From Nilaparvata lugens (lineage: Eukaryota; Arthropoda; Insecta; Hemiptera; Delphacidae): 64,000 nt of DNA. The notes beneath the pieces were generated by a model that had not been told where the DNA came from, made no database searches, and saw only the letters and a list, made by a program, of their open reading frames with translations. Positions 52,822-63,972 of the stretch are shown here, piece after piece. The position numbers were made by a program, and so were the translations under genes. Position 1 is the stretch's first letter. The number at the start of each line of letters is the position of its first letter. Location: positions 25,131,432 through 25,195,431 of the forward strand of contig NC_052505.1 of assembly GCF_014356525.2 (NCBI RefSeq). Direction: 5' to 3'.

Positions 52822-53840
52822 AACTGTGCTCATATTTAAAAAAGGCAACCCTGATGATATTAGCAATTTCAGGCCAGTTTCCATTGTGCCAATCATTGGT
52901 AAAATCATAGAAACTGCTATGTTGAGGCAAATGAGCAAATATCTGGAACATAATAACCTCCTGGGCAATATGCAACATGATTTTAGAGGGGGCAGGTCCA
53001 CTACATCGGCTGTGCTTTCACTTGTTCGGAGGATACAGGAGGCTTATGAAGGACAGGAATCAGTTAAATTGGTATTGTGTGATCTCTCAAAGGCCTTTGA
53101 TTGTGTGTCTCATGTTATCTTGTTGAGGAAGCTGGCTAGATATGGCTTCGAGGGACTGGCATGGAAGATGGTTGCTGACTACCTCCAGGATAGAAGACAG
53201 GTAGTTTCTATAATAGGTGCGTCATCAAATGAAAGAAATGTACCACATGGGGTTCCACAAGGTTCAGTACTTGGCCCGCTGCTGTTCCTGCTGATGATAG
53301 ACGATTTGCACCTGGATGGTTCCAGCTTGCTTTTTGCTGATGACACCACCATCATTGGTCAGGGCAGACGGCCCCATGATTCCAAATTCGAAGCACAGGA
53401 GCTCTTTTCTGAGGCTGAGAAGTGGTTCTCCAATAACAAGCTGAAATTGAATGAGACCAAGACTCAGGGGATTGTCTGTACCCTAAGTAGAACAGAGATT
53501 CTTGATGCTGGTGCTGAACCTGTTTCCTTACTCGGTTTTTGTGTTGATAAAAAATTATCATGGGAGTCTCATATTTCCAAAGTCTGCAAGAGGCTCTCAA
53601 GAGTGATTTATCTGCTTCGAAAGATGAGAAGACTACTTACTGTTGAACGCCTGTTGATGCTGTACCATGCAGTATTTGCCAGCCACATACAGTATGGCAT
53701 CTTGATATGGGGACATTCGGCGCATGTGAAGGACATACTCCTGCTTCAGAAAAGGCACTTTGTGTAATGTTTAGCGAGTAAGATGCACACTGTCAGCCCA
53801 TATTCCAACGCTTGGGCATCCAAACAGTTTATGGCATGAA
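50990..53840 (+). pseudogene. Non-LTR element A, ORF2 (endonuclease plus reverse transcriptase)
   Basis: From about 50970 the frames encode an APE-type endonuclease (FINVQCLRTKL, VLCVCEHWLEQDE, CRTAHKNGGVAIF, RVYIGGDFNVHLD, VADHCAVLIDVL), then, after an internal deletion, the RT open at 52619-53767. RT motifs: FKKGNPDDISNFRPVSIVP, LCDLSKAFDCVSH, HGVPQGSVLGPLLF, LLFADDTTI, LKLNETKT, SLLGFCVDKKLSWESHI and QYGILIWGHS. The organisation is CR1-like. The 3' end is truncated near 53840. The endonuclease region is present twice through the 916-bp duplication. Confidence 0.85.
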
Positions 53841-55010
53841 TATCATTAATTTAAAATGAGTAGCTTACTTTGGTATTTAATTACCGTATGCTTTGTAAAA
53901 TACAATGATTCTGTTGTATTGATCCTGTATTTTAAAAAGTTTCGAGTGAAACCACTTTGGCTAAACCCATAGCTGTTTAAAAATCAAAATCAACTATTTA
54001 GCAAAGGAAATTACAAAAATCACAATAAAATAATAGAATAAATCATGAGATACAAATGTACAAACCTTGTAAAATTCAATTGTTTTGAAAAACTTTTACC
54101 ACACCCTATCAAACTTAATGCAGAATACAAACACGAATGTGCAATGAAAATAAATTGTACATTGATAGATAAAGTTAATTTTTTATTTTTGAAATAATTG
54201 TTCGGATACTCCCTACTTAAAAAGGTTAACTTATGTGTAACTTTTCAACAAAATAAACTTGTAAACAATGAATACGATCAGCTGATTCTGTTTATAAAAC
54301 GAGCGGCTAAAAATACAAATCTCGCACAAGAGCAATGGCAGCAAGAGCATACAGCAGTGCCTACTAAAGATCTATGTAGTTTCGTAAGCAACGCATTCAG
54401 CAAGCACTGGTTGCTCGGTGTTCGGCAGACTATTTGCCGAGCAAACATCCACATACATGCGCGGTTTGTCGAGCAATTATTCGTTCTGGGAATATTAAAT
54501 AATCGTTCAAATAATGTATCGAATCTTGATTTATCATCTGAAAAAATGATTTGATTTATTCCTGATATCTTGATTGTTCATATTAACTGCTTATTCATAA
54601 TACTAAAAGTGATACTAATATAATTAATATTATAGTCTAATATATTAGTATTCATAATACCAATATTAATTATTTAATAATAGATCATGTACAGACTGTA
54701 AAAATATCTCATCTACAAAATTTATTCATAAAATTAACATAAATAACTAATTACATCACTTGACCTCAATGTAGATCTAAATCTAAAAACAAACTACAAA
54801 ATGATCCAAGCACAAAGCCAAATGTGTGGATGAGACAAAGTTCGTATTTTGCCAAAGATTCTTCCAATTTGATGTGTGCAAAAGACCCAAGAATAGTGTA
54901 TAGACTATCCTTGTAAACAGACAAGCTATGCAAGCTTGTAGAGCTAAACTATGTAAACTTGTAAACTATGCAAGCATAGCTTGCAAACTAGCTATTACAC
55001 CACAGAATAG
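53841..55010. other. AT-rich stretch, no gene recognised
   Basis: Only a weak frame (54198-54554) without family motifs and an AT-rich palindromic patch near 54600-54670 (TAATATTA/ATTAATAT repeats). Probably older repeat debris. Confidence 0.4.
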
Positions 55011-55272
55011 ATACAGAGTGGAAACTTGTAATCAAACGCCTATCTAACCAATGCTTTTTACATGACCCCAATACTAAACACGTCACGTGACCTTGGGAAG
55101 TTCCAATCCTGGTCTTCTGATTGGCTCGTGGCAGTGAACGAGATCAATTGATCCGGATCATTAAAGTGATCCGAACCTACCATCAATACTATTACAATGC
55201 GGCGCTTCCTAACAAGATGGCGGATTTTGGCGACAGGGTATAGCCAAGTTTCCGTACTGTATGTATACTGTG
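55011..55272. repeat. Dispersed repeat copy B (inverse of 47489-47762)
   Basis: See copy A. It carries AACAAGATGGCGGATTTTGG, and the end motif GCCAAGTTTCC(G/A)TACTG with TATGTATACTGTG recurs once more at about 55385-55414, indicating a partial second unit. Confidence 0.85.
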
Positions 55273-55509
55273 ATTAGGCTACACTATCCTTGCAAAAGAC
55301 CGACACTGAACGGAAAAGAACGAGCACGAATGTTCGCTGCTTGCCGAATACATTCACACTACTCGCGACTCGGCGACACACTGTGGCCAAGTTTCCATAC
55401 TGTATGTATACTGTGACTTGGTGTTGGTCGAATGACGCATGTCCGGCTGGAGTGTGTAGCCGCCTCAGAACTGTCTACTTTTTAGATTGCTACTGGTCAT
55501 GTAAGTAAG

Positions 55510-57770
55510 TTTCTAAAATTATATTTCGCCACACTTGGATGTAATGAGGTGGTTTACGTGTGTCATATGGAGGCCGAAAGTGATTGTTTTCCGACCAGGC
55601 CGGTAAAACTTTACGGCCCTAGGGCTGTAAAATGACCTTCAATAACAGCTGATCGTGTCCGATCTCACAAAAATCATAGAGATAATCTCATAATGACTGT
55701 AATAATCTATATAGTTATGTATCGTGAATCGCGGTATCATGTCTATAATATATTTTATAAATTACTGTTTCATAATTTAATATTTATTATTGTGTTTTTG
55801 ATATCAAACAATAGAATACGATGATATCTCCATAGCCTCAACAATATAATGTTGGCTGCATTGTCCATTGTCAGAAAGGTACGTATCGCAAGTATTTAAA
55901 AGTGAAGAATCGAATTTGAAATCAAAGTACAATAATTGTATCAATATTTAAAATTGAGGTAGAGTAATAATTGTTTCTTTTTTATTATCGAATTCCACTT
56001 CTTAATGCAATACAATCAACAATAATAATAGGAAAATACAGCAGAGATCTAAAGTTTAAGGTAAGCCTACTGGTGAAACTCAGCCTTGACTGAAAAATAC
56101 CTAGTAATTTTTCCGTAATTCATTATTAAAACTTTTAGATAATTTTTCTTCAATATCAAACCATATAGAGAAAACATTAGGCCCACTCAAGATTGAATCT
56201 TCGAATGTTTTCTCTATGATTAAACTATTTTCAGAGCAATATTTTGTTGTGAAAATGCCAGCAAACCGGCTTCAAGTTTGCGCTATACACTATATTATAG
56301 TAGCCTACATACAGGCTTACTGACTTACAGGCCTCTATGATCAACAATACCCAATGGCCGAGAGCATAAAGGCGTAATACATCAGACAGAACTCAAAGCT
56401 CAGTAAATTACAAACATGATCTAGGTTCGAACCTCGGTCAATGACATTTTTTTTGTCGATGAATTTCGACTTTTATTAGCTATTTTATATATTAGTTACC
56501 GTAATTTAAATTTCAATCAATTTTTTAGATATATTTTGAGACAAAACTGTGAAATATGCAATTATATTAATTTTTTAATCACATTATTTCAAAATAGTAA
56601 TGAAAATTCTATTCATCCATCTATCTATCCATGAGATATTGCACCAGGTGCAAAGCGCGAGCTATAAAAATTCAAACAATTATTCGAAATATTAATAGTA
56701 TAAAAATATTGTCACTATTGTAAATTATTAATTAGTAATATTGAAATTAATTGACAGTGAAAGTTGTCATAACCAAGATTCAAACTATCAAAATACGCTG
56801 TTTGAATTTTATTTATTTTCCAATTTCTTATATATTGGGAAGATTTTTTTTGGTGTGGCGAAAAATAGCGTTCGCAACATGGGCAAAAATGTATTTTCGG
56901 CTCTCGAACGCTTCAAGTTCTCGACTTTGTCTCGAACTTGAAAACCGCGATCTCGAGCCGGAAAACGTACATTTTCGACCCTAGGTGCGAAATATACTAT
57001 TATTTTTATAAATGTAACTTAGGTGGAGAAAAAATATTGTGTACATTACGACAAGTAAAAAATGCTTCTCCTCCCTCATAGAAATTTTTGTCCTCGGCTT
57101 GGAAGAAAAAGCTGTATTTTTCACTCTATTTAAATAGACTAGGTCTATACAATAACTTTTTACTGCTGGTTAGGTCTCTATATATTCCATAGACTTATGA
57201 TTTGGATACTATCAAGTTATCAAAGTAATAAAAAGAGCTCCTCAGGAAAACATGTATTTTCTGAAGGTAGGCTAAATTCTTTTTTGGGGATACTTTAGTG
57301 AGTGTATGGGCCTCGAAATCCAGCATTTAGACCTACTACATAGATCGACAGTGGAGATCAAGATTAGTTCAACCATATATTATATTATCATTTTATATCA
57401 TATGTTGATTTTGAAGGTTAACTGAATAAACTTGGCGAAAATTAGAATTTTTATTTGTATTATTTATGGCTATAACAGGCTATAAGATACTGAAATTTGA
57501 TGAGGAATCCAATGAAACCGGTTTCAAGTTTGCAGCTTCAGTACCGTACCAGTTTTGAGCTATTGAAAAAAGTACAAATTTTTTGCATTAAAAAAGGTTA
57601 ACTTGTTTACATGGTGATTGATAGGTACCTATTTCAAAACTATTTGAATTTGTTGAATGATGAATTCTGAAAAAAATTTCATTCACTTGAAAGCCAAACT
57701 TCGACATTTTTCAAGATATTTCAAAAAATAAAAAGATTTGCACACTTCAATATTTTTATTGTTAGTAATT
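55510..57770. other. AT-rich intergenic DNA with repeat fragments
   Basis: No supportable gene. A segment at about 56845-57000 alternates TTCGGCTCTCGAACGC, GTCTCGAACTTG and CTCGAGCCGGAAAACG, with internal inverse similarity, and looks like a repeat remnant. A CCTCGGCTTGGAAG block follows near 57090. Confidence 0.4.
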
Positions 57771-57777
57771 TTTTTCC

Positions 57778-58544
57778 TTGCTTAACCTAACATGGAGCAT
57801 GGTGGCAGACTATCTAAGCGACAGGAGGCAGGTTATGGCGGTGATGAATGCCACTTCAGAGGAAAGGAGAGTAACACATGGAGTTCCTCAAGGATCTGTG
57901 CTTGGGACGCTGTTATTTCTCATACTCATCAACGATCTCCACCTACAGAACTCTAGTCTGCTGTTTGTTGATGATACTACCATAGTTGGTAAGGGCAGTG
58001 GACCCCTGGAAGCTAGACGCTGTGCACAGGAGCTGTTTTCCAAGGCTAAAGAGTGGTTTGCTGCAAACAAACTCAAGTTGAACGAGTTGAAAAAGTTAAT
58101 CATTTTAATGATTTATCATGCAGTGTTTGGCAGTCATGTGCAGTATGAAATTCTTCTCTGGGGCCATTCCCCACATGCCAATGACATCCTGCTTCTTCAA
58201 AAGAAGGCACTGCGGATCTTTACCTACAGTGACTTCATTGCCCATTGTCAACCCATCTTCAGACGCCTGAAAGTGCACACCGTCTTTGGGCTGTATATAC
58301 TGGCCTCTCTTACTGCAGTGAAGATAAACAGGGCTAACATGACGAGTAGGTGTCAGGTTTATTCATACGGTACCCGCGGAAGGCTACAGTTTGAGATTCC
58401 ATGCTGTAGGTTGTCAAGAGTGAAGGACTCTTTCCCAGTGTTGGCACTCAAAATGTTCAACCTGCTGCCGGGCTCGGTGAGGGATCTTCCTATAGGCGTT
58501 TTCAAGAAGAGGCTGTCAAGGTGACTGATTGAAAGAAGATATTA
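57778..58544 (+). pseudogene. Non-LTR element B, truncated reverse transcriptase
   Basis: Open 57778-58524, same family as element A: WSMVADYLSDRRQV, HGVPQGSVLGTLLF, LLFVDDTTI, AANKLKLNEL, then an internal deletion to IYHAVFGSHVQYEILLWGHSPH, LLLQKKALRIFTYSD, LKVHTVFGLYILAS and a MFNLLPGSVRDLP tail. The catalytic FADD box reads FVDD, and about 65-70 residues after LNEL are missing relative to element A. It lacks everything 5' of the RT middle. The LTR element is inserted just past its stop. Confidence 0.8.
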
Positions 58545-58549
58545 CAGTG

Positions 58550-58693
58550 TGTGATGATATTGAATCATCATATGACTAGTGTTTTCTTCTTATGTTTCTG
58601 TTATCAGATGTTGAACTATTTATTTTAATTTTGAATCTGTTATGAATTCATTACTGATCAATAAAGCCTAGAATGCAGAGGTTTTTCATTACA
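58550..58693 (+). repeat. 5' LTR, 144 bp
   Basis: TGTGATGATATTGAATCATC to TTTTTCATTACA. It includes CAATAAAGCC, a poly(A) hexamer AATAAA. About three differences from the 3' LTR. Confidence 0.92.
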
Positions 58694-58847
58694 ATTTATT
58701 GATCAGTAATCAAAAATCATCAAATCAATTCATCTTATCAAATACGAGTCAATCAATTTCTATTCTCTATTTCACAATTTCTATTCAACAACAAATGTAT
58801 AATCTTCAAATCTTTTCTGGAAACGAAAACTGAAAATTCGCGTTAAA

Positions 58848-59600
58848 ATGGACAAATTTTTGAAACCAGACAAGTTTGATGGTGATCCGAATTCTCCAAC
58901 AGCTCTACAAGAATGGAACTTCTGGCTAAAGACTTTTGAGAATTTCATCGCATCTTTTGACGAAGAAGACATCGATGATGAAAGTAAGTTGCGGTTGCTT
59001 ACCAACTTTCTATCTCATTCTGTTTATCAAGCAATTGCCGACAAAAATTCATATACTTCGGCTATTGACACACTAAAATCTGCATATGTAAAACCAATAA
59101 ATGAAATATTTGCTAGACATAAATTGGCAACTAGAAAACAGTCTTCAGATGAGACAATTGACCAATATAACCAAGCTCTACAACAACTGAGTAAGAATTG
59201 TGGGTTTGCAGATGTTGATTCTGAAACTCATAGGAAAACATACATTCGTGATTCATTTATCCGGGGCCTCAGCTCTCATCAGATAAGACTGAGACTTTTG
59301 GAGTTTGACAAGCTAACTCTTGATGAAGCTATTGAAAAAGCACGTGCCTTGGAATCTGCCAGAAATCAATCAGCTTCTTACTCTTCTGAAATAACTCTTA
59401 ATGCCACTTCAAATAATTCTTCAGAAAATTCATGTAAAGAAACAAATTAATCAGCTGTAAAAACTGGAAGCTCAAGTTTTCAAAAATGTTATTTTTGTGG
59501 TCGTCAGCGACATAAAACACGTCAGCAGTGCCCTGCACTAAATGACTCATGCAAAAAATGTCAGAAAATAGGTCATTGGAAAAATGTCTGCAAATCTACT
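58848..59600 (+). pseudogene. gag of the Ty3/gypsy element
   Basis: ATG at 58848 opens a 200-codon frame (capsid-like; LQEWNFWLKTFENF, FIRGLSSHQIRLRL) ending at TAA 59448-59450. The same frame continues directly into nucleocapsid zinc knuckles CYFCGRQRHKTRQQC and CKKCQKIGHWKNVC, the second a canonical CX2CX4HX4C. A single stop therefore splits capsid from nucleocapsid: decay, or less likely a readthrough site. Confidence 0.85.
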
Positions 59601-61930
59601 AAAACTTCTTCATCTTTGGCGCTTATTGCAGCCTCTACTGTTCTTGAAAATGCTACAGTACAAGCTCAGGTAAACAACATTCCTACTTCTGCTTTGATAG
59701 ATACAGGAAGCTCTGAGACATTTATTTCACACTGTTTTGCTAAAAAATGTGGACTTGAAATGTACCCTACAACTGGTGCAGTGTCCATGGCTTCAACATC
59801 ACTAAGAAAGAACATTTCCTTTTATTGTGTAGCTCATTTAGAATTTTCAGGTCAACATTACCCCAAAACAAATTCAGTGTATTGCCTGATTTGTGTGCTA
59901 ATGTTATTGTAGGACATGACTTACTTAATCAACACTCTGAACTTAGAGTTTCATTTGGAGGAACTAAACCCCCATTGACTATAATTATCTGGCTCCAGCA
60001 AAGATAGAACCTCCACCACTTTTTGAGTTTTTAACTAAAGACATTAAACCTATAATTACTAAATCCCAAAAGCATTCTCTTGAAGACACTAGTTTCATGG
60101 AGAAAGAAATTGAGAAACTGCTAGCTGATGGAATTATTGAAGAAAGCAGGTCTCCCTGGAGAGCTCAAGCATTTGTAGTGAAGAACGAAAATCACAAAAA
60201 GCGAATGGTAATAGACTATTCTCAAACTATTAACCAATACACACATCTTGACGCATATCCCCTCCCTAGTCTTGAAGATATTGTTTCTAAGGTCTCAAAA
60301 AACTCTGTATTCACCACTATTGACTTGAAAAGCGCTTACCACCAGGTACCCCTACGAGAAAAAGATCGACCTTTCACTGCATTTGAGGCATGTGGCCGTT
60401 TGTATCAATTTCGAAGGCTGCTTTTGGTCTGACAGATGGTGTACCCACTTTTCAGGAGTCATTGATAATGTTATTAATAATGAAAAACTTGAAAAAACGT
60501 ATGCATACCTGGATGATGTGACAATATGTGGTAAGAATCAGAAGGAACATGATTTGAATCTCAAAAAATTCTTAGATGCAGTACAAAAATATAATTTCAC
60601 AATCAATACAGAAAAAAGCAAATATTCACTTACTTCAATAAGCTTGCTGGCTATAAAATTGAAAATGGGACAATTTCTCCTGACCCTGAACGTCTGAAAC
60701 CATTGCTCAATCTTCCACCCCCGGATAATAGAAAGGCTCTTGAGCGAACAATTGGAATGTTTGCACACTATTCTAAATGGATATCCAATTATTCAGATAA
60801 AGCTAAACGGCTTCTTACAGCAAAGACCTTTCCTTTGACTTCTGAAGCTATAGCTGACTTCAATCAACTCAAAACTGAGATTTCTAAGGCAGTAGTTAGT
60901 ACAATTGACGACTTTGAACCTTTTGTGGTTGAAACAGATGCATCTGATTTTTCAATTTCAGCTGTCCTATCACAGTGTGGACGTCCAGTAGCATTCTTTT
61001 CTCAGAAGCTGAATGATAGTGAGCGTAAACATTCATCCATTGAAAAAGAGGCTTTTGCTATTGTGTGTGCTCTTAAAAAGTGGAGACATTTCTTACTTGG
61101 AAGATTCTTCAAAATTATCACTGACCAGCGCTCTGTATCATTCATGTTTGATATGACTCATCAAAATAAAATAAAAAATGAAAAAATACAACGATGGTGA
61201 TTGGAGATGTCATGCTACAATTACAAAATAATTTACAGACCAGGAAAGGACAACCAAGTAGCAGATGCACTTTCCAGAGTGTGTAATGCAACTCAAACCG
61301 ATAAATTACACTCCCTACACTGTGACTTGTGTCACCCTGGAGTGACCAGAATGATTCATTGGGTAAGAACTCATAATTTACCCTATTCAGTTGAGGATGT
61401 CAAAAAATGACTTCTTCATGTCAAACATGTGATGCCATGAAACCTCAATTTTTCAAGAAATTGAAATCTACTCTCATAAAGGCGACACATCCATTTGAAA
61501 GATTAAGCGTGGACTTCAAGGTCCTCTTCCATCAAAAACTAAAAACAAATATTTGTTGACAATAATTGATGAGTACTCTAGGTTTCCGTTTGCATACCCT
61601 TGTCCGAATATGAATTCATCAACTGTAATTCAGTGCCTTGTGAACTTGTTTACCACATTTGGTTTACCTTCTTATGTACATACTGACAATGGAACCTCTT
61701 TCAAATCCAGAGAGCTGCAGGAATTCCTTCATAATCGAGGAGTAGCCACTTCCATGTCATCACCTTATAACGCACCAGGAAATGGCCAAATCGAACGAGA
61801 AAATGGTACAATTTGGCGCACAGTGTCTCTTACATTGAAGCATAGAAATTTGGATGTATCTGATTGGGAATCTGTGCTCGCAGATTCTCTACATTCTATT
61901 CGATCCCTATTGTGCACGGCTACTAATGAG

Positions 61931-62702
61931 CAGTGGTGGTTCTAGGCCTAGGCTGGGTAGGCGGCCGCCTACCCAGTTTTTATGAGATTTTTCATGTAAA
62001 CCTAAAAATGTTAAATAAAAAAATAAATTTTGGAAGTATATTTAAATATTTATAGTCATGAGTTATATTTTAGATGATTCAACAGAAAATTGTTTTTATT
62101 CTATTCTATTACTATGCCACATTTGCAGTGCGTGAACGCAGGGCTTTCTATGCTTACAACGGGGAAAAACATACCTCAGGTCTACAATGACAACACAACG
62201 TCTAACAACTAATCTTTCAATTTTATCTATTGAACGAGAGGAAAGTGAAAGGCTGATTAAGAACCCTGAAAAAATCTTAGAGGCGTTCAGCAATGTTGGG
62301 CAAAGAAGACTACAGTGTTGTTAATATAAAATGTATTACTCTATGTTCTGAATAATGTTAAAGTGTAATAAACCGTTGATTTCATGAATACTAAAATGTG
62401 TATTTATTTCAGAAATTTCCTTCGATATTCCAATAATAGCCTATCAAATTGAAATATTATTTGAAAGAATGATTAAAACAGCAAAATTATGGTTGGCCTA
62501 TTAGCAAAATAGTTTCGAATTGAACAATTAAATATGAGTATTAACAATTTTTATATTTATTAATACATCTTCATTTAATACCTATATGCTTTGACGTCTT
62601 TTTTACATTAATTACTTAAGTAGCCCTACCCTAGGTCTATGAATAGACCTACAGTATGATAAGTTTTGCCTACCCAGTTTTTTATGTCTAGAACCGCCAC
62701 TG
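61931..62702 (+). mobile_element. hAT transposon, 772 bp, inserted in integrase
   Basis: The ends CAGTGGTGGTTCTAG and CTAGAACCGCCACTG are inverted, and the insertion is flanked by an exact 8-bp duplication CTAATGAG (61923-61930 and 62703-62710), the hAT hallmark. A GGGTAGGC...GCCTACCC palindrome follows the left TIR. Removing it rejoins the integrase frame. Confidence 0.95.
62160..62324 (+). pseudogene. hAT transposase C-terminal dimerisation domain fragment
   Basis: A frame ending at TAA 62324 reads KTYLRSTMTTQRL, LSILSIEREESE and IKNPEKILEAF. The RSTMxQxRLxxLxxLSIExE pattern is the hAT C-terminal dimerisation domain, as in zinc-finger MYM/TTF-type hAT transposases. All upstream catalytic parts are missing, so the element is non-autonomous. 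Confidence 0.75.
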
Positions 62703-63192
62703 CTAATGAGACACCACATGATAGGATGTTCCGACACTATAGACAATCATCTAATGGTATAGCACTTCCAACCTGGCTTGCCCCTTCAAACAAAGTCCTA
62801 ATGAAAGTACCTATACGAAGAAGTAAATTCGATCCATTAGTCGAGGAGGTGGATATTCTTCAAATCAACCCACAATATGCCAAGGTACGGCTTAGTGATG
62901 GAAGAGAGACAACTGTATCGTTGAAAAACCTTGCCCCTCGAGGAGAAGAGAGCATTCAAGAAGATAACGATAAAAATCAAGATGATACAAATGCAGGATC
63001 AAGCCTTAGTGATCACGCAGAGCCTGAGAACAATCAAGAAAATTATCATGAAAATCAAGATGAAACAAATACAGGATTCCCCCTCAGTGATGAAGAAGAG
63101 CCTCCTGATGGCACCCTGCAAAGATCTATAGAGAGCGCAAAATGCCTTCTTATTTGAAAGACTATTCATTGAATTCCTAAAGACGGGAAGAA

Positions 63193-63336
63193 TGTGATGA
63201 TATTGAATCATCATATGACTAGTGTTTTCTTCTTATGTTTCTGTTATCAGATGTTGAACTATTTATTCTAATTTTGAATCTGTTATGAATTCATTACTGA
63301 TCAATAGAACCTAGAATGCAGAGGTTTTTCATTACA
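63193..63336 (+). repeat. 3' LTR, 144 bp
   Basis: Same length as the 5' LTR with about three substitutions. The AATAAA of the 5' LTR reads AATAGA here, so the canonical poly(A) hexamer is lost. Confidence 0.92.
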
Positions 63337-63341
63337 CAGTG

Positions 63342-63594
63342 TCAATGATTTCCTTGGGGATAGCTTTGAGAGACTGTGATGCCACGCCATCTTGATTGTC
63401 AAGTTTAAATTTTTTGACGCGATCTATCCGGGAACACCTGGCAAATGATCAAGACTTTGGATATATTGGATATAACTAAACCATGCTCAACTTGATCCAA
63501 CAATGTCCAACCTAACCTAAACAGACCCCATCCAACTCAATCTAAGCATGCCTTACCCAACCTAGTCATGTCCTATCCGACCTAACCATACAAG
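63342..63594. other. Element B 3' flank and degenerate CCTAACC-rich leader
   Basis: After the LTR element's duplicated target the older sequence continues. From about 63480 there is a run of loosely repeated CCAACCTAACC / CCAACCTAGTC / CCGACCTAACC, which leads into the PHD-type ORF at 63595 and may be its 5' UTR. Confidence 0.35.
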
Positions 63595-63972
63595 ATGGCT
63601 GACCCTACTAGTGTTTCGTTATGTGGGCTGTGTAAAAACGCAATAAATGTTAGTGATGAAGCTATTATATGTGATGCATTTTGTGTTGAAAAATGGTATC
63701 ATGACAAATGTGTTGATATTTCATCAGTTGATCTCAAGCAAATTGGTGAATTAGGTGACCTTTCCAAATGGAACTGTCCATCTTGTGATTCTAGGTTAGA
63801 AAAGTGTTGTGAAGCCAAGTTCGAGTCAGCTGATATTATTGACTTGGCTATTAAACTTAGTAATATTGTTTCTAAATTAAATGCGATTGATTCTTTTAAT
63901 GAAAAACTGTTTCAAAAAATTGAATCTATGGTTGACGTTAAATTAAAAAGCTTTCTAAGTGGACAATCATGA
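63595..63972 (+). CDS. Non-LTR ORF1-like protein with PHD finger (retroelement)
   Basis: ATG in ACAAGATGGCTGACC opens 125 codons ending at TGA 63970-63972. Residues about 10-65 form a complete PHD-like Cys4-His-Cys3 finger: CGLC, CDAFC, KWYHDKC, then WNCPSC. A following helical part (about 80-120: LAIKLSNIVSKLNAIDSFNEKL) may be a coiled coil. It is related to the truncated ORF1 of element A at 49899 and to CR1-group ORF1 proteins, so it is retroelement rather than host. The frame may be shortened by mutation; ORF2, if present, lies beyond the window. Confidence 0.65.
   Translation: MADPTSVSLCGLCKNAINVSDEAIICDAFCVEKWYHDKCVDISSVDLKQIGELGDLSKWNCPSCDSRLEKCCEAKFESADIIDLAIKLSNIVSKLNAIDSFNEKLFQKIESMVDVKLKSFLSGQS

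Larger units (their letters stand above)
59601..63157 (+). pseudogene. pol of the Ty3/gypsy element (PR-RT-RH-IN), broken
   Basis: Protease: ALIDTGSSETFISH near 59700, same frame as gag. After a frameshift near 59870: the GHDLLNQH flap end, then RT (LLADGIIEESRSPWRAQAFVV, RMVIDYSQTIN, FTTIDLKSAYHQVPL), a frameshift near 60420-60460, YLDDVTICG, another break near 60650, then RNase H (VVETDASDFSISAVLSQ, SSIEKEAFAIVCALKKWRHF). An in-frame TGA at 61198-61200 interrupts an otherwise continuous RNase H-integrase link (YRPGKDNQVADALSRV). Integrase: HHCC region near 61315-61430 with a frameshift at 61408, then SVDF, HTDNGTSF and NGQIERENG (DDE residues present). The C-terminal part continues after the hAT insertion (TPHDRMFRHYR, SKFDPLVEEVDIL). 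Confidence 0.85.
58550..63336 (+). mobile_element. Ty3/gypsy-type LTR retrotransposon with LTRs and TSD
   Basis: Two 144-bp LTRs (TG...CA) in direct orientation bound gag and pol in the order protease, RT, RNase H, integrase, the Ty3/gypsy order. A 5-bp target duplication CAGTG lies at 58545-58549 and 63337-63341. A purine-rich tract (AAAGACGGGAAGAA) precedes the 3' LTR. No clear tRNA primer-binding match was seen after the 5' LTR. Coding is damaged by several stops and frameshifts and by a hAT insertion at 61931-62702. There is no envelope-like ORF. Confidence 0.92.

Noticed and set aside
54198..54554. 118-codon plus-strand frame starting at TTG
   Set aside because: No recognisable motif, AT-rich repeat context, no splice or start context; treated as chance.
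63480..63594. Telomere-like CCTAACC repeats
   Set aside because: Units are degenerate and mixed with CCAACC/CCGACC. This is not an insect TTAGG array, and a telomere-targeted element cannot be claimed.
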